From Confluentibacter lentus (GTDB lineage Bacteria; Bacteroidota; Bacteroidia; Flavobacteriales; Flavobacteriaceae), in contig NZ_NIHE01000011.1 of assembly GCF_002806995.1 (NCBI RefSeq), forward strand, positions 22,466-86,465: a DNA stretch of 64,000 nt, written 5' to 3'. Shown here in pieces: positions 26,500 to 38,221 of this stretch. A model generated the notes under the pieces. It was not told the origin of the DNA, searched no databases, and was given only the letters and a program-made list of their open reading frames with translations. Numbering within the stretch: the stretch's first letter is position 1; the number at the start of each line of letters is the position of its first letter. Position numbers and translations under genes: made by a program.

Positions 26500-28443
26500 C
26501 TATTTTTTAAGCAAGTCTTTTGCCATTTTTGAAAATTGCCAAACAGGATGTTTTGCGGCTTGCTCTAAATTTTCTTGGCATTTTTCGTTACAAGCGTTTA
26601 TCAATTTTAAATACTGAAAGGCATTTTGACGGATTTCAAAATGATTGCTTGGATTGGTGTAATTAGTGAGTTCTTCAAAGTATTCCGACTTATTTTCTTG
26701 TTCAAAATCTTCTGTAATCAACGCTAATGTTAACCAAAGCGTTCTAATATTTTTATCATTAAAGCCTTGAAGATGTTTTGTTTTAGCTAAATATTCATGC
26801 CTACTTTCTGGAAAATTATTCCAAAGATTATATAAAGCTATTTCGATGGTTATATATGATTTGTCGTCTAAAAGTGTTTCGTAATCAGAATTCAATTCTG
26901 AAGGGATTTTAGAAAGGGATTTTGCAATAGCTTGACGAACTTTGAGCGAATTATTAAAATCTTCTTTTCTTATGAAGTTTGGATTTTCTGAAATCAATTT
27001 GATTTTTGCTTCATCAGAAATTTTAGAATTCAAATAATCAGCATATTTTGATTTATCTCCTTGGCAATCTACTTTCAAATAATCATTCATAAACTTTGAC
27101 TGCTTTATACTTTCTATAACCAAATCACTTTCAAATGCATCACTTTCCAACCAAAGTTTTACAAATTCCGATAAATCTTTTCCGCTTGCTTTTTCTACTT
27201 CACTTATAAAATCGTTGGTTTCAACATTTTTAAATTCATGTTTTTTTAGATAATTCTTTATGGCCGATTTAAAAGCTTTATCCCCTACTTTTTCTCTCAA
27301 AATATACAATGCCAATGCACCTTTTTTGTAAAACGTCGTGCCACTCGATTTCGGATCTAAAAGTGCTGTGTTGCCTCCCGCTTTTTCTTGTTCCAGCAAT
27401 TCCTGAACATAATGGTACAATTGCCAATAATAAAAATGGTCTCCAAAAATGTCTTTTTCAGCCAACAACGCATAATAAGTCGCAAAGCCTTCTTGCAGCC
27501 AGTGGTGTGTTCCCGAGGTTTCAGTCACCAAATTGCCAAACCATTGATGCGCCAATTCGTGGGCATTCACATTCACATAATTCTTATCAATAAACGAGAT
27601 GGAATCTATTAAATACGTATCAGAAAAAATGGTAATACTTGTGTTTTCCATGCCCGCATACAGAAAATCTTTCACTGGAACTTGCTTGTAATTTTGCCAC
27701 GGATAAGGAACGCCGATTTCTTCTTCAAGAAAATCGAACATCTGCTTGGTGTAACGGTAAGTTGGTTCAAACTTTAATGAATCCTCTGGATAATAATACA
27801 TTTCCAAAGGAATACCGCTTTTTGACGTTTCTACTTTTTTATCGTATTTACCAATAGCTAAGGCAACTAAATAACTGGACATGGGTTGTTGCATATCAAA
27901 ATTCCAACGATTAAATCCTTCATAATTTTCAATATCAATTAGCTTACCATTAGCTACCACTTGATACGTGTTTTTAACAACAATGCTTAAATCAAACTCA
28001 ATTTTTTCATTCATATCATCAATACTGGGAAGCCAATTACTCGTGTATTTTCCTTGACCTTGAGTCCAAACTTGCTTTTCGTCACCTTTATTAACAAAAT
28101 AAAGTGCTTTCTTAGGATTTGTCTTCCAAATAATGTCTAAAGTATAGATTTCATTTTTCTTAAAATTATGTTTTATGACAAGATGATTTCCATCATATTT
28201 TGCGGCTATAAACTCATTATTCAAAAGACATTCAACCATACTGAAATCCTTAGCATCCAAAAAGATAGAGTCAACATCTTTTAAAATTTCATATTGATAG
28301 GAAACCTTACCACCTATTCTATTATCATCTAAACTACCGAACTCAACACTAGCCTTGGCTGTTTTAAAATCAACAAAATCAGTTTGTTGCGCTTGTATCA
28401 AGCAACAATAAAATATAATAAAAAGATTGGTAATTAACTTCAT
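26500..28443 (-). CDS. Secreted M1 family aminopeptidase
   Basis: The 647-residue protein has a signal peptide (about residues 1-18). The M1 zinc site HELAHQWFGN is near residue 292, with the third ligand 18 residues later in WLQEGFATYY, and the exopeptidase motif is AGMENTS near residue 264. The C-terminal part has short helical repeats, such as VRQAIAKSLSKIP. It should trim N-terminal residues from peptides in the periplasm or outside. It is divergent from recG. Contrast with the protein at 147-2975, where the zinc motif is lost. Confidence 0.93.
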   Translation of the reverse strand: MKLITNLFIIFYCCLIQAQQTDFVDFKTAKASVEFGSLDDNRIGGKVSYQYEILKDVDSIFLDAKDFSMVECLLNNEFIAAKYDGNHLVIKHNFKKNEIYTLDIIWKTNPKKALYFVNKGDEKQVWTQGQGKYTSNWLPSIDDMNEKIEFDLSIVVKNTYQVVANGKLIDIENYEGFNRWNFDMQQPMSSYLVALAIGKYDKKVETSKSGIPLEMYYYPEDSLKFEPTYRYTKQMFDFLEEEIGVPYPWQNYKQVPVKDFLYAGMENTSITIFSDTYLIDSISFIDKNYVNVNAHELAHQWFGNLVTETSGTHHWLQEGFATYYALLAEKDIFGDHFYYWQLYHYVQELLEQEKAGGNTALLDPKSSGTTFYKKGALALYILREKVGDKAFKSAIKNYLKKHEFKNVETNDFISEVEKASGKDLSEFVKLWLESDAFESDLVIESIKQSKFMNDYLKVDCQGDKSKYADYLNSKISDEAKIKLISENPNFIRKEDFNNSLKVRQAIAKSLSKIPSELNSDYETLLDDKSYITIEIALYNLWNNFPESRHEYLAKTKHLQGFNDKNIRTLWLTLALITEDFEQENKSEYFEELTNYTNPSNHFEIRQNAFQYLKLINACNEKCQENLEQAAKHPVWQFSKMAKDLLKK

Positions 28444-28519
28444 AACGTGTTTATAACAAAGGTTAAGCCAAAATAATAATAATCCTTGTCATTATTACCA
28501 AAAGCAGTATTTTAGTTCT

Positions 28520-30622
28520 ATGATTACTAATCTTCAAACTCCTATAGATTATTTAAAAGGCGTTGGCCCCAATCGGGCGGATTTACTGCGCACAGAGTTG
28601 GGTATTCATACGTATCAGGATTTAATCAACTTATTTCCAAATAGATACATTGACAGAACACAGTATTATAAAATCAATCAACTGCAGCGTAACAATACTG
28701 ATGTGCAAGTGATTGGAAAAATAACTGAGTTTAAAGAAGTAGCACAACAACAGGGAAAACGATTGGTTGCTACATTTCAAGACGACACGGGCTTGATGGA
28801 ATTGGTTTGGTTTCGGGGTCAAAAATGGATTCGGGAAAGCATAAAATTAAACACTAATTATGTTATTTTCGGAAAAACCAATTGGTTTAATGGCCGATTT
28901 AGCATGCCGCATCCCGAAATGGAATTGCTCGAAGAACACGAAAAAAATTTACGTTCTGCCATGCAACCCGTATACCCTTCCACGGAAAAGTTATCCAATA
29001 AAGGCATCACAAACCGAGTGATTAGTAAAATCATGCAGCAGCTTTTTTTGGAAACCAATGGCAGATTTAGCGAAACGCTTTCAGAAAATATCCTTTCGGA
29101 ATTGAAATTAATTAGTAAAAGTGATGCGCTTTTTAACGTGCATTTTCCAAAAACCCAAGAGCTATTGGCACGTGCGCAATACCGATTAAAGTTTGAGGAA
29201 TTTTTCTATATTCAATTGCAATTGATTTTAAAAAATCTCATTCATAAATCGAAAATAAAAGGCTTTCCTTTTGAAAAAGTCGGCACCTATTTCAACACCT
29301 TTTTTAAAGACCATTTGCCCTTTGAATTGACCAATGCACAGAAGCGTGTTTTAAAAGAAATCAGAGCCGATTTAGGTAGCAATGCACAAATGAATCGATT
29401 GTTGCAGGGCGATGTAGGTTCTGGCAAGACCATTGTGGCGCTCATGTCAATGTTAATCGCACTTGACAACGGTTTTCAGGCGTGTTTAATGGCTCCGACT
29501 GAAATTTTGTCAGTTCAACACTATAACAATTTAGTTGAATTATGTAACAAATTGAATATCAGTATAAAAATACTCACTGGTTCAACTAAAACTTCAGAAC
29601 GAACAAAAATTCATGAATCTTTAGAAAATGGCGAATTAGACATCTTAATTGGCACCCACGCCTTACTTGAAAATAAGGTAAAATTCAAAAATTTAGGACT
29701 CGCCATCATAGATGAACAACATCGTTTTGGTGTGGAACAACGAAGCAAATTATGGAAAAAAAACACGTCGCCACCACATGTTTTAATCATGACGGCAACA
29801 CCCATTCCACGAACATTAGCGATGTCCGTTTACGGTGATTTAGACATCTCCATAATTGACGAATTACCTCCTGGAAGAAAGTCCATAAAAACCGTGCATC
29901 GTTACGACAAAAACAGGTTGAATGTTTTCAAATTTATACGTGATGAAATTGCGAAGGGCAGACAGATTTATATTGTCTATCCATTAATCCAAGAAAGCGA
30001 AACTATGGATTATAAAGATTTGATGGATGGCTATGAAAGCATTTCCAGAGATTTTCCTTTGCCCAATTATCAAATCTCGATTGTCCACGGCAAAATGAAA
30101 CCCGCCGATAAAGATTATGAAATGCAACGTTTTATAAAAGGCGAAACAAACATCATGGTGGCTACCACAGTGATTGAAGTCGGCGTAAACGTTCCCAACG
30201 CATCAGTAATGATTATTGAAAGTGCTGAACGTTTCGGGTTATCACAATTGCACCAATTACGCGGTCGTGTTGGTCGAAGTGCCGAACAAAGTTATTGCAT
30301 TTTAATGACCAGCCATAAATTGAGCGCGGACAGCAAAACACGATTAGAAACGATGGTAAGAACTTCGGACGGTTTTGAAATTGCTGAAGTCGATTTACGA
30401 TTACGTGGACCAGGAGATATTATGGGAACTCAACAAAGCGGTGTTTTAAATCTAAAAATAGCTGATTTAATAAAGGATAAAGATATTCTTCAAAATGCTC
30501 GATTTCACGCAAAAAAAGTTTTAAACAGCGACCCTATGCTATCTAATACGGAAAACAAAGCTATTCTCAACACCTATCAAGAACTAGCAAAATTCAAAAA
30601 TATTTGGAATTATATAAGTTAA
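28520..30622 (+). CDS. recG: ATP-dependent DNA helicase RecG
   Basis: The 700-residue protein shows the RecG wedge/OB domain at the N-terminus (LKGVGPNRADLL, residues 13-24; LFPNRYIDRT). The helicase motifs are GDVGSGKT near residue 297, MAPTEILS, IDEQHRFGVEQR near 396, MTATPIPRT near 423, and HQLRGRVGRS near 580. It processes stalled forks and recombination intermediates. Length is typical. Confidence 0.97.
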   Translation: MITNLQTPIDYLKGVGPNRADLLRTELGIHTYQDLINLFPNRYIDRTQYYKINQLQRNNTDVQVIGKITEFKEVAQQQGKRLVATFQDDTGLMELVWFRGQKWIRESIKLNTNYVIFGKTNWFNGRFSMPHPEMELLEEHEKNLRSAMQPVYPSTEKLSNKGITNRVISKIMQQLFLETNGRFSETLSENILSELKLISKSDALFNVHFPKTQELLARAQYRLKFEEFFYIQLQLILKNLIHKSKIKGFPFEKVGTYFNTFFKDHLPFELTNAQKRVLKEIRADLGSNAQMNRLLQGDVGSGKTIVALMSMLIALDNGFQACLMAPTEILSVQHYNNLVELCNKLNISIKILTGSTKTSERTKIHESLENGELDILIGTHALLENKVKFKNLGLAIIDEQHRFGVEQRSKLWKKNTSPPHVLIMTATPIPRTLAMSVYGDLDISIIDELPPGRKSIKTVHRYDKNRLNVFKFIRDEIAKGRQIYIVYPLIQESETMDYKDLMDGYESISRDFPLPNYQISIVHGKMKPADKDYEMQRFIKGETNIMVATTVIEVGVNVPNASVMIIESAERFGLSQLHQLRGRVGRSAEQSYCILMTSHKLSADSKTRLETMVRTSDGFEIAEVDLRLRGPGDIMGTQQSGVLNLKIADLIKDKDILQNARFHAKKVLNSDPMLSNTENKAILNTYQELAKFKNIWNYIS

Positions 30623-30769
30623 ACCATTAAATCAGATACATGCAGTATGTTGATAATGTGTTAATTATTAAAATGATTTAATTTTTATTAAAAGAAATTA
30701 ATTAGTAATATTGCCTAGAGAAAGAATCTCCTAATTATTCTCTCTTTATAACATTTAATCCCTCTAAAA

Positions 30770-31702
30770 ATGAAATTTATTACTTTTTTCACATTCATAT
30801 TCATACAATCTATTGTGTTTTCCCAAAACTCAGACTGTTTTTATGAAGAATCCAACAATATTGTAGTCATAGAAGCTGAAGATATGGATACAGATGGTCT
30901 ATGGGATGTTAAAAATAATATTACTGGATTTTCGGGCAGTGGATATTTAGAATGGGGAAATGGGAGTTATTTTAACACACCAGGTACAGGTAAATTTTCA
31001 GTCAATATAAAGATAAACAATACTGGGCTATATAAATTCCAATGGCGCACTAAAGTTGGTGCTGGCACTAGCTCAACAGATGAAAATGATTCGTGGCTAC
31101 GTTTTCCAGATGCTGATAACTTCTTCGGACAAGATGGCTCGAGCATTATTTATCCAACAGGAAGTGGTAAAACTCCGAATCCAGAAGGTGCAGGATCTGC
31201 CGGTTGGTTTAAGGTATATTCAAACGGAACTACGAATTGGACATGGTCTACCCTAGTAAGTGACAACGATGGCCATGAGGTTTTTGTTCGATTTGATTCG
31301 CCAGGTATATATACCATGGAGATATCCGCACGATCAGAATTCCACCTATTAGATAGAATTGTATTAAGTAAAAGTACAGTATCTAATCCTACTAATTTAA
31401 GTATTCAAGAAGCAACCTGCTCCACCACATTATCGGTTACTGATATTGAAAACGCAAAAAAATTCAAGGTTTTTCCAAACCCAGTAACTTCATCTAGCAA
31501 AATTTCCCTTAACGGTATTCAGCCAGATTCCTATAAAGTAACAATTATGGATATTGTTGGTAAACAAGTATCAAACAAATTAAATCTAACATTTAAAAAC
31601 GATATTGAAGAATTGGAAATAGGGTATTTAAAATCAGGACTTTATTTTCTCACTTTAAGTAGCGTAAACAATTCTTACTCAGCAAAATTACTCGTAAAAT
31701 AA
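30770..31702 (+). CDS. Secreted T9SS cargo with carbohydrate-binding-like domain, no catalytic domain
   Basis: The 310-residue protein has a signal peptide (residues about 1-18, ending VFS before QNS). A beta-sandwich domain of about 190 residues begins with IVVIEAEDMDTDGLW and has SGYLEWGNGSYF, the opening seen in CBM6/CBM35-like modules. It ends with a type IX sorting domain (about 232-310: KVFPNPVTSSS, VTIMDIVGK, LKSGLYFLTL). No glycosidase, lyase or protease domain is present. It is expected to be exported and attached at the cell surface, where it may bind polysaccharide. Confidence 0.78.
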   Translation: MKFITFFTFIFIQSIVFSQNSDCFYEESNNIVVIEAEDMDTDGLWDVKNNITGFSGSGYLEWGNGSYFNTPGTGKFSVNIKINNTGLYKFQWRTKVGAGTSSTDENDSWLRFPDADNFFGQDGSSIIYPTGSGKTPNPEGAGSAGWFKVYSNGTTNWTWSTLVSDNDGHEVFVRFDSPGIYTMEISARSEFHLLDRIVLSKSTVSNPTNLSIQEATCSTTLSVTDIENAKKFKVFPNPVTSSSKISLNGIQPDSYKVTIMDIVGKQVSNKLNLTFKNDIEELEIGYLKSGLYFLTLSSVNNSYSAKLLVK

Positions 31703-31769
31703 TCCTTTTTCTATTTTTCACTCTTGTTCTATTAAATGAGTTAATCCTTTTAGTGTAATTATCTAAGTT

Positions 31770-31786
31770 AAGACTTTAATAGTCTT
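31770..31786. promoter_or_regulatory. Inverted repeat upstream of miaE
   Basis: AAGACT (31770-31775) and AGTCTT (31781-31786) form a 6-bp dyad that overlaps a near-consensus -7 element TAGTCTTG (31780-31787, one mismatch), 31 bases before the start codon. Confidence 0.3.
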
Positions 31787-31817
31787 GCTATTATTTATAT
31801 TTACTGAAAATTTAATC

Positions 31818-32399
31818 ATGCTCCATTTAAAATTAGAAACTGACCCTAGGTGGGTAAATATTGTAGAAAGTAATATTGAAGAAATACTTACCGATCATGC
31901 ATGGTGCGAACAAAAAGCCGCCACGAATGCCATTACTATAATCACTCTAAATTCTGAACATACCGATTTGGTTACGGATTTACTAGAACTTGCCAAAGAA
32001 GAATTGGAGCACTTCCAAATGGTTCACGACATCATTAAGAAACGTGGTTACAAACTAGGTAGGGAACGCAAGGATAGTTACGTGAACGAACTTTATAAAT
32101 TCATGAATAAAGGCGGAAACAGATTGCAATGCATGGTAGATAGATTGTTGTTTTCAGCCATGATTGAAGCCAGAAGTTGCGAACGTTTTAAGCTTCTTTC
32201 CAAAGAAATAAAAGACCCAGAACTTTCCAAATTCTACAATGATTTAATGATTAGTGAAGCGGGGCATTATACAACTTTCATCGGCTTCGCTAGAAAATAC
32301 GGAAAAGATATTGATGTTGATAAACGTTGGAAAGAGTTAGTCGATTTTGAAAGCGAAGTGATAAAAAACTATGGTAAACATGAAACCATACACGGGTAA
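31818..32399 (+). CDS. miaE: tRNA-(ms2io6A)-hydroxylase (miaE)
   Basis: The 193-residue protein is a diiron ferritin-like hydroxylase that adds a hydroxyl to the 2-methylthio-isopentenyl group at tRNA position 37. Both ExxH iron ligand pairs are visible: EELEH and EAGHY, with MIEARSCERF in between. The start at MLHLKLETDP is chosen because homologues start there; the reading frame is open from 31785. It has its own leader and no close operon partner. Confidence 0.88.
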   Translation: MLHLKLETDPRWVNIVESNIEEILTDHAWCEQKAATNAITIITLNSEHTDLVTDLLELAKEELEHFQMVHDIIKKRGYKLGRERKDSYVNELYKFMNKGGNRLQCMVDRLLFSAMIEARSCERFKLLSKEIKDPELSKFYNDLMISEAGHYTTFIGFARKYGKDIDVDKRWKELVDFESEVIKNYGKHETIHG

Positions 32400-32440
32400 A
32401 ACATCCACTTACTATTTTATCCATAAATTACATTGCAATG

Positions 32441-32471
32441 TTTGAATGCTAGCTTCAATATTTTATCTTTG
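32441..32471 (+). promoter_or_regulatory. Probable pheT promoter
   Basis: TTTG (32441-32444) is followed after exactly 19 bases by TATCTTTG (32464-32471), an exact match to the Bacteroidetes promoter consensus. The pheT ATG is 25 bases after the -7 box. Confidence 0.6.
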
Positions 32472-32496
32472 CTAGCTTATAAAACTGTAAATTTTC

Positions 32497-34923
32497 ATGA
32501 AGATTTCATACAATTGGTTAAAACAATTTATTAAGATTGATTGGACACCTGAACAAACTGCCGAATTACTAACAGACTTGGGTCTTGAGGTTGAAGGCAT
32601 TGAGTCCTATCAATCTGTAAAAGGTGGCCTAGAAGGTGTTGTAGTTGGAGAAGTTTTAACGTGTATTAAACACCCAAATGCGGATAAATTAAGAATCACA
32701 ACTGTTAATATTGGAGAGGAAAATCCTTTGCAAATCGTTTGTGGTGCTCCAAATGTAGCTGTTGGTCAGAAAGTACCCGTCGCCACTATTGGAACGACGC
32801 TTTACTCCAAAGAAGGTGAATCTTGGACCATTAAAAAAGGAAATATCCGTGGCGAAGAAAGTCATGGAATGATTTGTGCCGAAGATGAGCTTGGCCTAGG
32901 GGCATCTCACGAAGGTATTTTGGTACTTGATGAATCATGTAAAGTAGGCACACCCGTAGCAGACATTTTTGATGTTGAAAATGACCATGTTTTTGAAATC
33001 GGATTAACTCCAAATAGGGCTGATGCCATGAGCCATTTAGGAACTGCACGCGATTTAAAAGCGGGGTTGATTCAAAAAGATATTACTTTAGAGTTTATCA
33101 CACCATCTGTGAGTGCCTTTCATATTGATAGTAGAACATTAAAAATTGATGTTGATGTTAAAAATAAAGAATTGGCACCTCGCTATTGTGGCTTAACCAT
33201 CTCTGGAATAAAAGTAGAAACATCTCCTGTTTGGTTGCAAAACCGTCTGAAATCTATAGGATTAAAGCCTATAAATAATGTTGTAGATGCGACCAATTAT
33301 GTGCTGCACGACTTGGGTCAGCCACTTCACGCTTTTGATGCAGCTAAAATTTCAGGCCATAAAATTGAAGTCAAAACTGTACCTTCTGGAACAAAATTCA
33401 CAACCCTCGATGGCGTTGAACGCGAACTGCATGAGGATGATTTAATGATTTGCGATGCCGAAAAACCCATGTGTATTGCGGGTGTTTTTGGAGGTATGCA
33501 CTCCGGCGTTTCTGAAAGTACAACCAATATTTTCTTAGAAAGTGCTTATTTTAATCCGGTTAGCATTCGGAAATCTGCAAAGCGACACGGATTGAATACC
33601 GATGCTTCTTTTAGATTTGAACGCGGTATCGACCCAAATATTACCGAATACGCACTTAAATGCGCCGCATTATTGATTCAAGAAGTTGCTGGTGGTGAAA
33701 TTACTAGTGACATTATTGATATTTATCCCAAAAAAATTGAGGATTTTCAGGTACGGTTTAGTTTTGAAAATGCCAAAAAGTTAATAGGCGAGGAAATTCC
33801 TAAGGAAACCATTAAACGTATATTAACGTCCTTGGAAATTAAAATAAATAATGTTACGGAAACGGGCTTGGGCTTAACAGTACCAGCCTATAGAAATGAT
33901 GTGCTTCGTGAAGCAGACATTATTGAGGAAATTCTGCGTGTTTATGGCTATAACAATATCAACATTACCGAAAAACTAAATGCTTCGGTTTCCAGCTCCA
34001 CACGTTTTGAAGACCATAAAATTCAAAACATTGTTGGTAACCAATTAGCTGCTCAAGGCTTTTTGGAGATTATGGCAAACTCGCTTACAACGCCTAACTA
34101 TATTTCATTAACCAACCAATTAAAAGAGGAACATAATATCACAATATTAAATCCTCTGAGTGGCGATTTGTCTGTTTTAAGACAATCCTTATTGTTTTCT
34201 GGACTGGAATCAGTTTCATATAATATCAACAGAAAACGCAGTGATTTGAAACTGTTTGAATTTGGCAAAACCTATCACAGTTATAATGACAAACGTGAGG
34301 AATTTAAACATCTCACTGTTTTTGTAACCGGAAATAAAAACCAAGAACATTGGCATGTTGCTAATGAAAAAAGTGATTTCTTTTTTCTTAAAGGAACGAT
34401 TAATGCATTATTGGAACGTTTAGGAATTTCCAGATATACTGAAACACCAATTAATAATGATTTGTTTAGTGAAGGATTAACTATAGGTTTAGGAAAAAAA
34501 CAATTGGTTGATTTCGGACTTGTTAAAAAATCCATACTTAAACATTTTGATATTTCACAAGAAGTCTTGTTTGCTGATGTTCATTGGGATGCTATTTTAG
34601 AAGTTATAAAAAATAACACCATCAAGTTTAAAGCCATTCCTAAATACCCAGAAGTCCGCAGGGATTTTGCTTTGCTTATAGATGATAACATAACTTTTGA
34701 ATCCATTTATAAAATAGCAAAGCAAAGCGAAAAGCAATTACTTAAAAGTGTTAATTTATTTGATGTGTACCAAGGTAAAAATCTACCAACTGGCAAAAAA
34801 AGTTATGCTGTTAGCTTCACATTACAAGATGAAAACAATACACTAACCGATAAGCAAATTGATAAGATCATGAGCACACTTCAAATTCAATTTGAAAATC
34901 AATTAGGGGCTGAATTGAGGTAA
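32497..34923 (+). CDS. pheT: Phenylalanine-tRNA ligase beta subunit (pheT)
   Basis: The 808-residue protein has the expected domains. The N-terminal B1 region begins MKISYNWLKQFIKIDW, the EMAP-like tRNA-binding domain includes HPNADKLRIT (near residue 59), and B3/B4 and B5 follow. A catalytic-like core contains NPLSGDLSVLRQSLL, and the C-terminal ferredoxin-like FDX-ACB domain has PKYPEVRRDFALLID. It pairs with PheS, which is not in this window. The 3' end overlaps the opposite-strand membrane protein gene by 25 bases. Confidence 0.97.
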   Translation: MKISYNWLKQFIKIDWTPEQTAELLTDLGLEVEGIESYQSVKGGLEGVVVGEVLTCIKHPNADKLRITTVNIGEENPLQIVCGAPNVAVGQKVPVATIGTTLYSKEGESWTIKKGNIRGEESHGMICAEDELGLGASHEGILVLDESCKVGTPVADIFDVENDHVFEIGLTPNRADAMSHLGTARDLKAGLIQKDITLEFITPSVSAFHIDSRTLKIDVDVKNKELAPRYCGLTISGIKVETSPVWLQNRLKSIGLKPINNVVDATNYVLHDLGQPLHAFDAAKISGHKIEVKTVPSGTKFTTLDGVERELHEDDLMICDAEKPMCIAGVFGGMHSGVSESTTNIFLESAYFNPVSIRKSAKRHGLNTDASFRFERGIDPNITEYALKCAALLIQEVAGGEITSDIIDIYPKKIEDFQVRFSFENAKKLIGEEIPKETIKRILTSLEIKINNVTETGLGLTVPAYRNDVLREADIIEEILRVYGYNNINITEKLNASVSSSTRFEDHKIQNIVGNQLAAQGFLEIMANSLTTPNYISLTNQLKEEHNITILNPLSGDLSVLRQSLLFSGLESVSYNINRKRSDLKLFEFGKTYHSYNDKREEFKHLTVFVTGNKNQEHWHVANEKSDFFFLKGTINALLERLGISRYTETPINNDLFSEGLTIGLGKKQLVDFGLVKKSILKHFDISQEVLFADVHWDAILEVIKNNTIKFKAIPKYPEVRRDFALLIDDNITFESIYKIAKQSEKQLLKSVNLFDVYQGKNLPTGKKSYAVSFTLQDENNTLTDKQIDKIMSTLQIQFENQLGAELR

Positions 34924-36140
34924 TGTTTTTTGCTTTTATCATGCTTTATTAAATAATGAATAATAATAAGACTTATAGATAAAAATAAGTAAACATTGAA
35001 CACTCCTATTTTAGGACCTATAGTAGTGTGATATATTTTAAAAGATACTATAAAATTTAATACGGTTAAAAATGTAATCGCCAATATGTATTTTATCTTT
35101 GCAAATACGTCAAAATAATTTTGCCTTACAAGTAGTAAATGTTTCAATTCTTGACTCATAAAGAATCCAAATATTGGCCACAAGAAAAATAAAGGCATTA
35201 CTAACAATCTCAATTCACGGGCTCTAGCACTTAACAAAACAATAATTAAATTTATTACCAGTGTTAAAAAGAAGGCTTTAACAAACTTGTTAAGTTTTAA
35301 ACTTAAAAAGAAAGGATTCTTAAAACTTTGAAATAAAAAATATATAGGAATTAAATACATGATTATTATGGCTCCAATGGTTTCAATTATGAAATCTAAA
35401 TTTTGAAAATTATAGCCCATCCTAGAAAACCTAAGCAAGAGATAGTCCCTAGATGACTCAAAATCTTTTGATTCCTGCATAACAAAATAAACATAAAAGC
35501 AATAAACCAATATTGGAACAGCTAAAGCTATTGTTTTTTCTCTAACACGTATTGATTCAAAATTTCCCTTAAAATCAATCTTGCTTTCATAAACATACAG
35601 CATAAAAAGTCCTGGAATCAATATCATAGCTGTTTCTCTGGTTATAATAGCTAAGCTAAAGGTTAGAATGAACCAAAAAATCCTTTCTTTAATAAAAAGT
35701 ATTAAACTTAAAAACATAAAACAAAACTGCAAAGGTTCGTCATAAGTGTAAACAGGGATGAAAAATGCAAATAGATTAGAAAAACATAAATAAAAAGCTA
35801 AAACAGAGAGTAAACCAATCTTTGAATTCTTAATAATCTGCTGCGATAAGTAAAATAATAAAGGCCCGCAAATGAAAAAAAATGTAAAATTGACCAAAAC
35901 AAACGAATAACCTATTTCAATTGAAAAAAATTTAGAAAAAAATTCTATAAAAAATGTCGTTAACTGCCTTTTATAAAAAACTGGATGGTTTTTATGTAAT
36001 TCTACGACTTCTATTAAGTCACTGTTGGATATCCAAAAACTTTCTCCATTAATCATAGTGTTTATACCACTAAACAAATGCAAACAAAACATTAGCATGG
36101 TCATTAAAGAACTTAATAAATAAGGAGCAATTTTTTTCAA
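34899..36140 (-). CDS. Polytopic membrane protein, possible GT-C glycosyltransferase-like
   Basis: The 413-residue protein has about ten hydrophobic segments. A first extracytoplasmic loop contains HKNHPVFYKRQL, and a later one has FIPVYTYDEPLQF, with DE in a position reminiscent of the acidic residues of polyprenyl-phosphate-dependent GT-C enzymes. I do not recognise the family beyond this. The start is TTG (TTG AAA AAA ATT). It ends inside pheT with a 25-base overlap. Confidence 0.6.
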   Translation of the reverse strand: MKKIAPYLLSSLMTMLMFCLHLFSGINTMINGESFWISNSDLIEVVELHKNHPVFYKRQLTTFFIEFFSKFFSIEIGYSFVLVNFTFFFICGPLLFYLSQQIIKNSKIGLLSVLAFYLCFSNLFAFFIPVYTYDEPLQFCFMFLSLILFIKERIFWFILTFSLAIITRETAMILIPGLFMLYVYESKIDFKGNFESIRVREKTIALAVPILVYCFYVYFVMQESKDFESSRDYLLLRFSRMGYNFQNLDFIIETIGAIIIMYLIPIYFLFQSFKNPFFLSLKLNKFVKAFFLTLVINLIIVLLSARARELRLLVMPLFFLWPIFGFFMSQELKHLLLVRQNYFDVFAKIKYILAITFLTVLNFIVSFKIYHTTIGPKIGVFNVYLFLSISLIIIHYLIKHDKSKKHYLNSAPN

Positions 36141-36222
36141 TACTTTGATATATTTAAAATAACAGTTTTTTACAATGAGTTCATATTTTAATTCACTAAC
36201 TTTACTAATATAGCAATAAAAT

Positions 36223-36459
36223 ATGTTTAACTCAGATTACATAAAAATATTTACTGGCAGTTTTATAATAGTTCAACTTATTTCCAAAAAGTTAAACGCC
36301 ATTGGTATCAACCCAGTTATAAAAGATGAAACGGAATCTGGACGTTTAGCTGGCTTTGGAGCCTCTATTCAAGGACTTCAAGAAATTTACGTACATGAGG
36401 ACGAACTTGACAAAGCTGTGGACATTGTTGAAAGCGTTACCGCTGAATTTCAATCGTAA
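36223..36459 (+). CDS. DUF2007 family small protein
   Basis: This 78-residue protein fits the DUF2007 (putative signal-transducing) family: VQLISKKLNAIGINPVIKDE followed by IQGLQEIYVHEDELDKAVDIVE, a small ferredoxin-like fold. Function is not known. It is a single short gene followed by a palindromic repeat element rather than a classical terminator. Confidence 0.82.
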   Translation: MFNSDYIKIFTGSFIIVQLISKKLNAIGINPVIKDETESGRLAGFGASIQGLQEIYVHEDELDKAVDIVESVTAEFQS

Positions 36460-36569
36460 TGTCATTGCCGCGAAGGCGGTAATCTTTAAAAATCGAACGC
36501 TTTAATGGATTCTTTCCCGATAGCTATCGGGATTCGCAGGAAATCGAAGATTCGACGAAGTCAATGACA
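36460..36569. repeat. Palindromic intergenic repeat element
   Basis: The element is bounded by inverted ends TGTCATTG (36460-36467) and CAATGACA (36562-36569). Inside are CCGC-GAAG-GCGG (36468-36479), the perfect 16-bp palindrome CCCGATAGCTATCGGG (36516-36531) and TCGAA-GA-TTCGA (36544-36555). It begins right after the DUF2007 stop and ends 5 bases from the ABC-F stop, so it could fold as a bidirectional terminator. Similar elements are, from memory, dispersed in Flavobacteria. Confidence 0.7.
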
Positions 36570-36574
36570 AAAAA

Positions 36575-38209
<1,635 letters not shown>

Positions 38210-38221
38210 TTATTTTTTTTG

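Noticed and set aside
27309..27857. Plus-strand reading frames inside the M1 aminopeptidase gene
   Set aside because: Opposite-strand shadows of a clearly coding gene.
31785..31817. Upstream extension of MiaE
   Set aside because: Hydrophobic extra residues not found in MiaE; start set to 31818.
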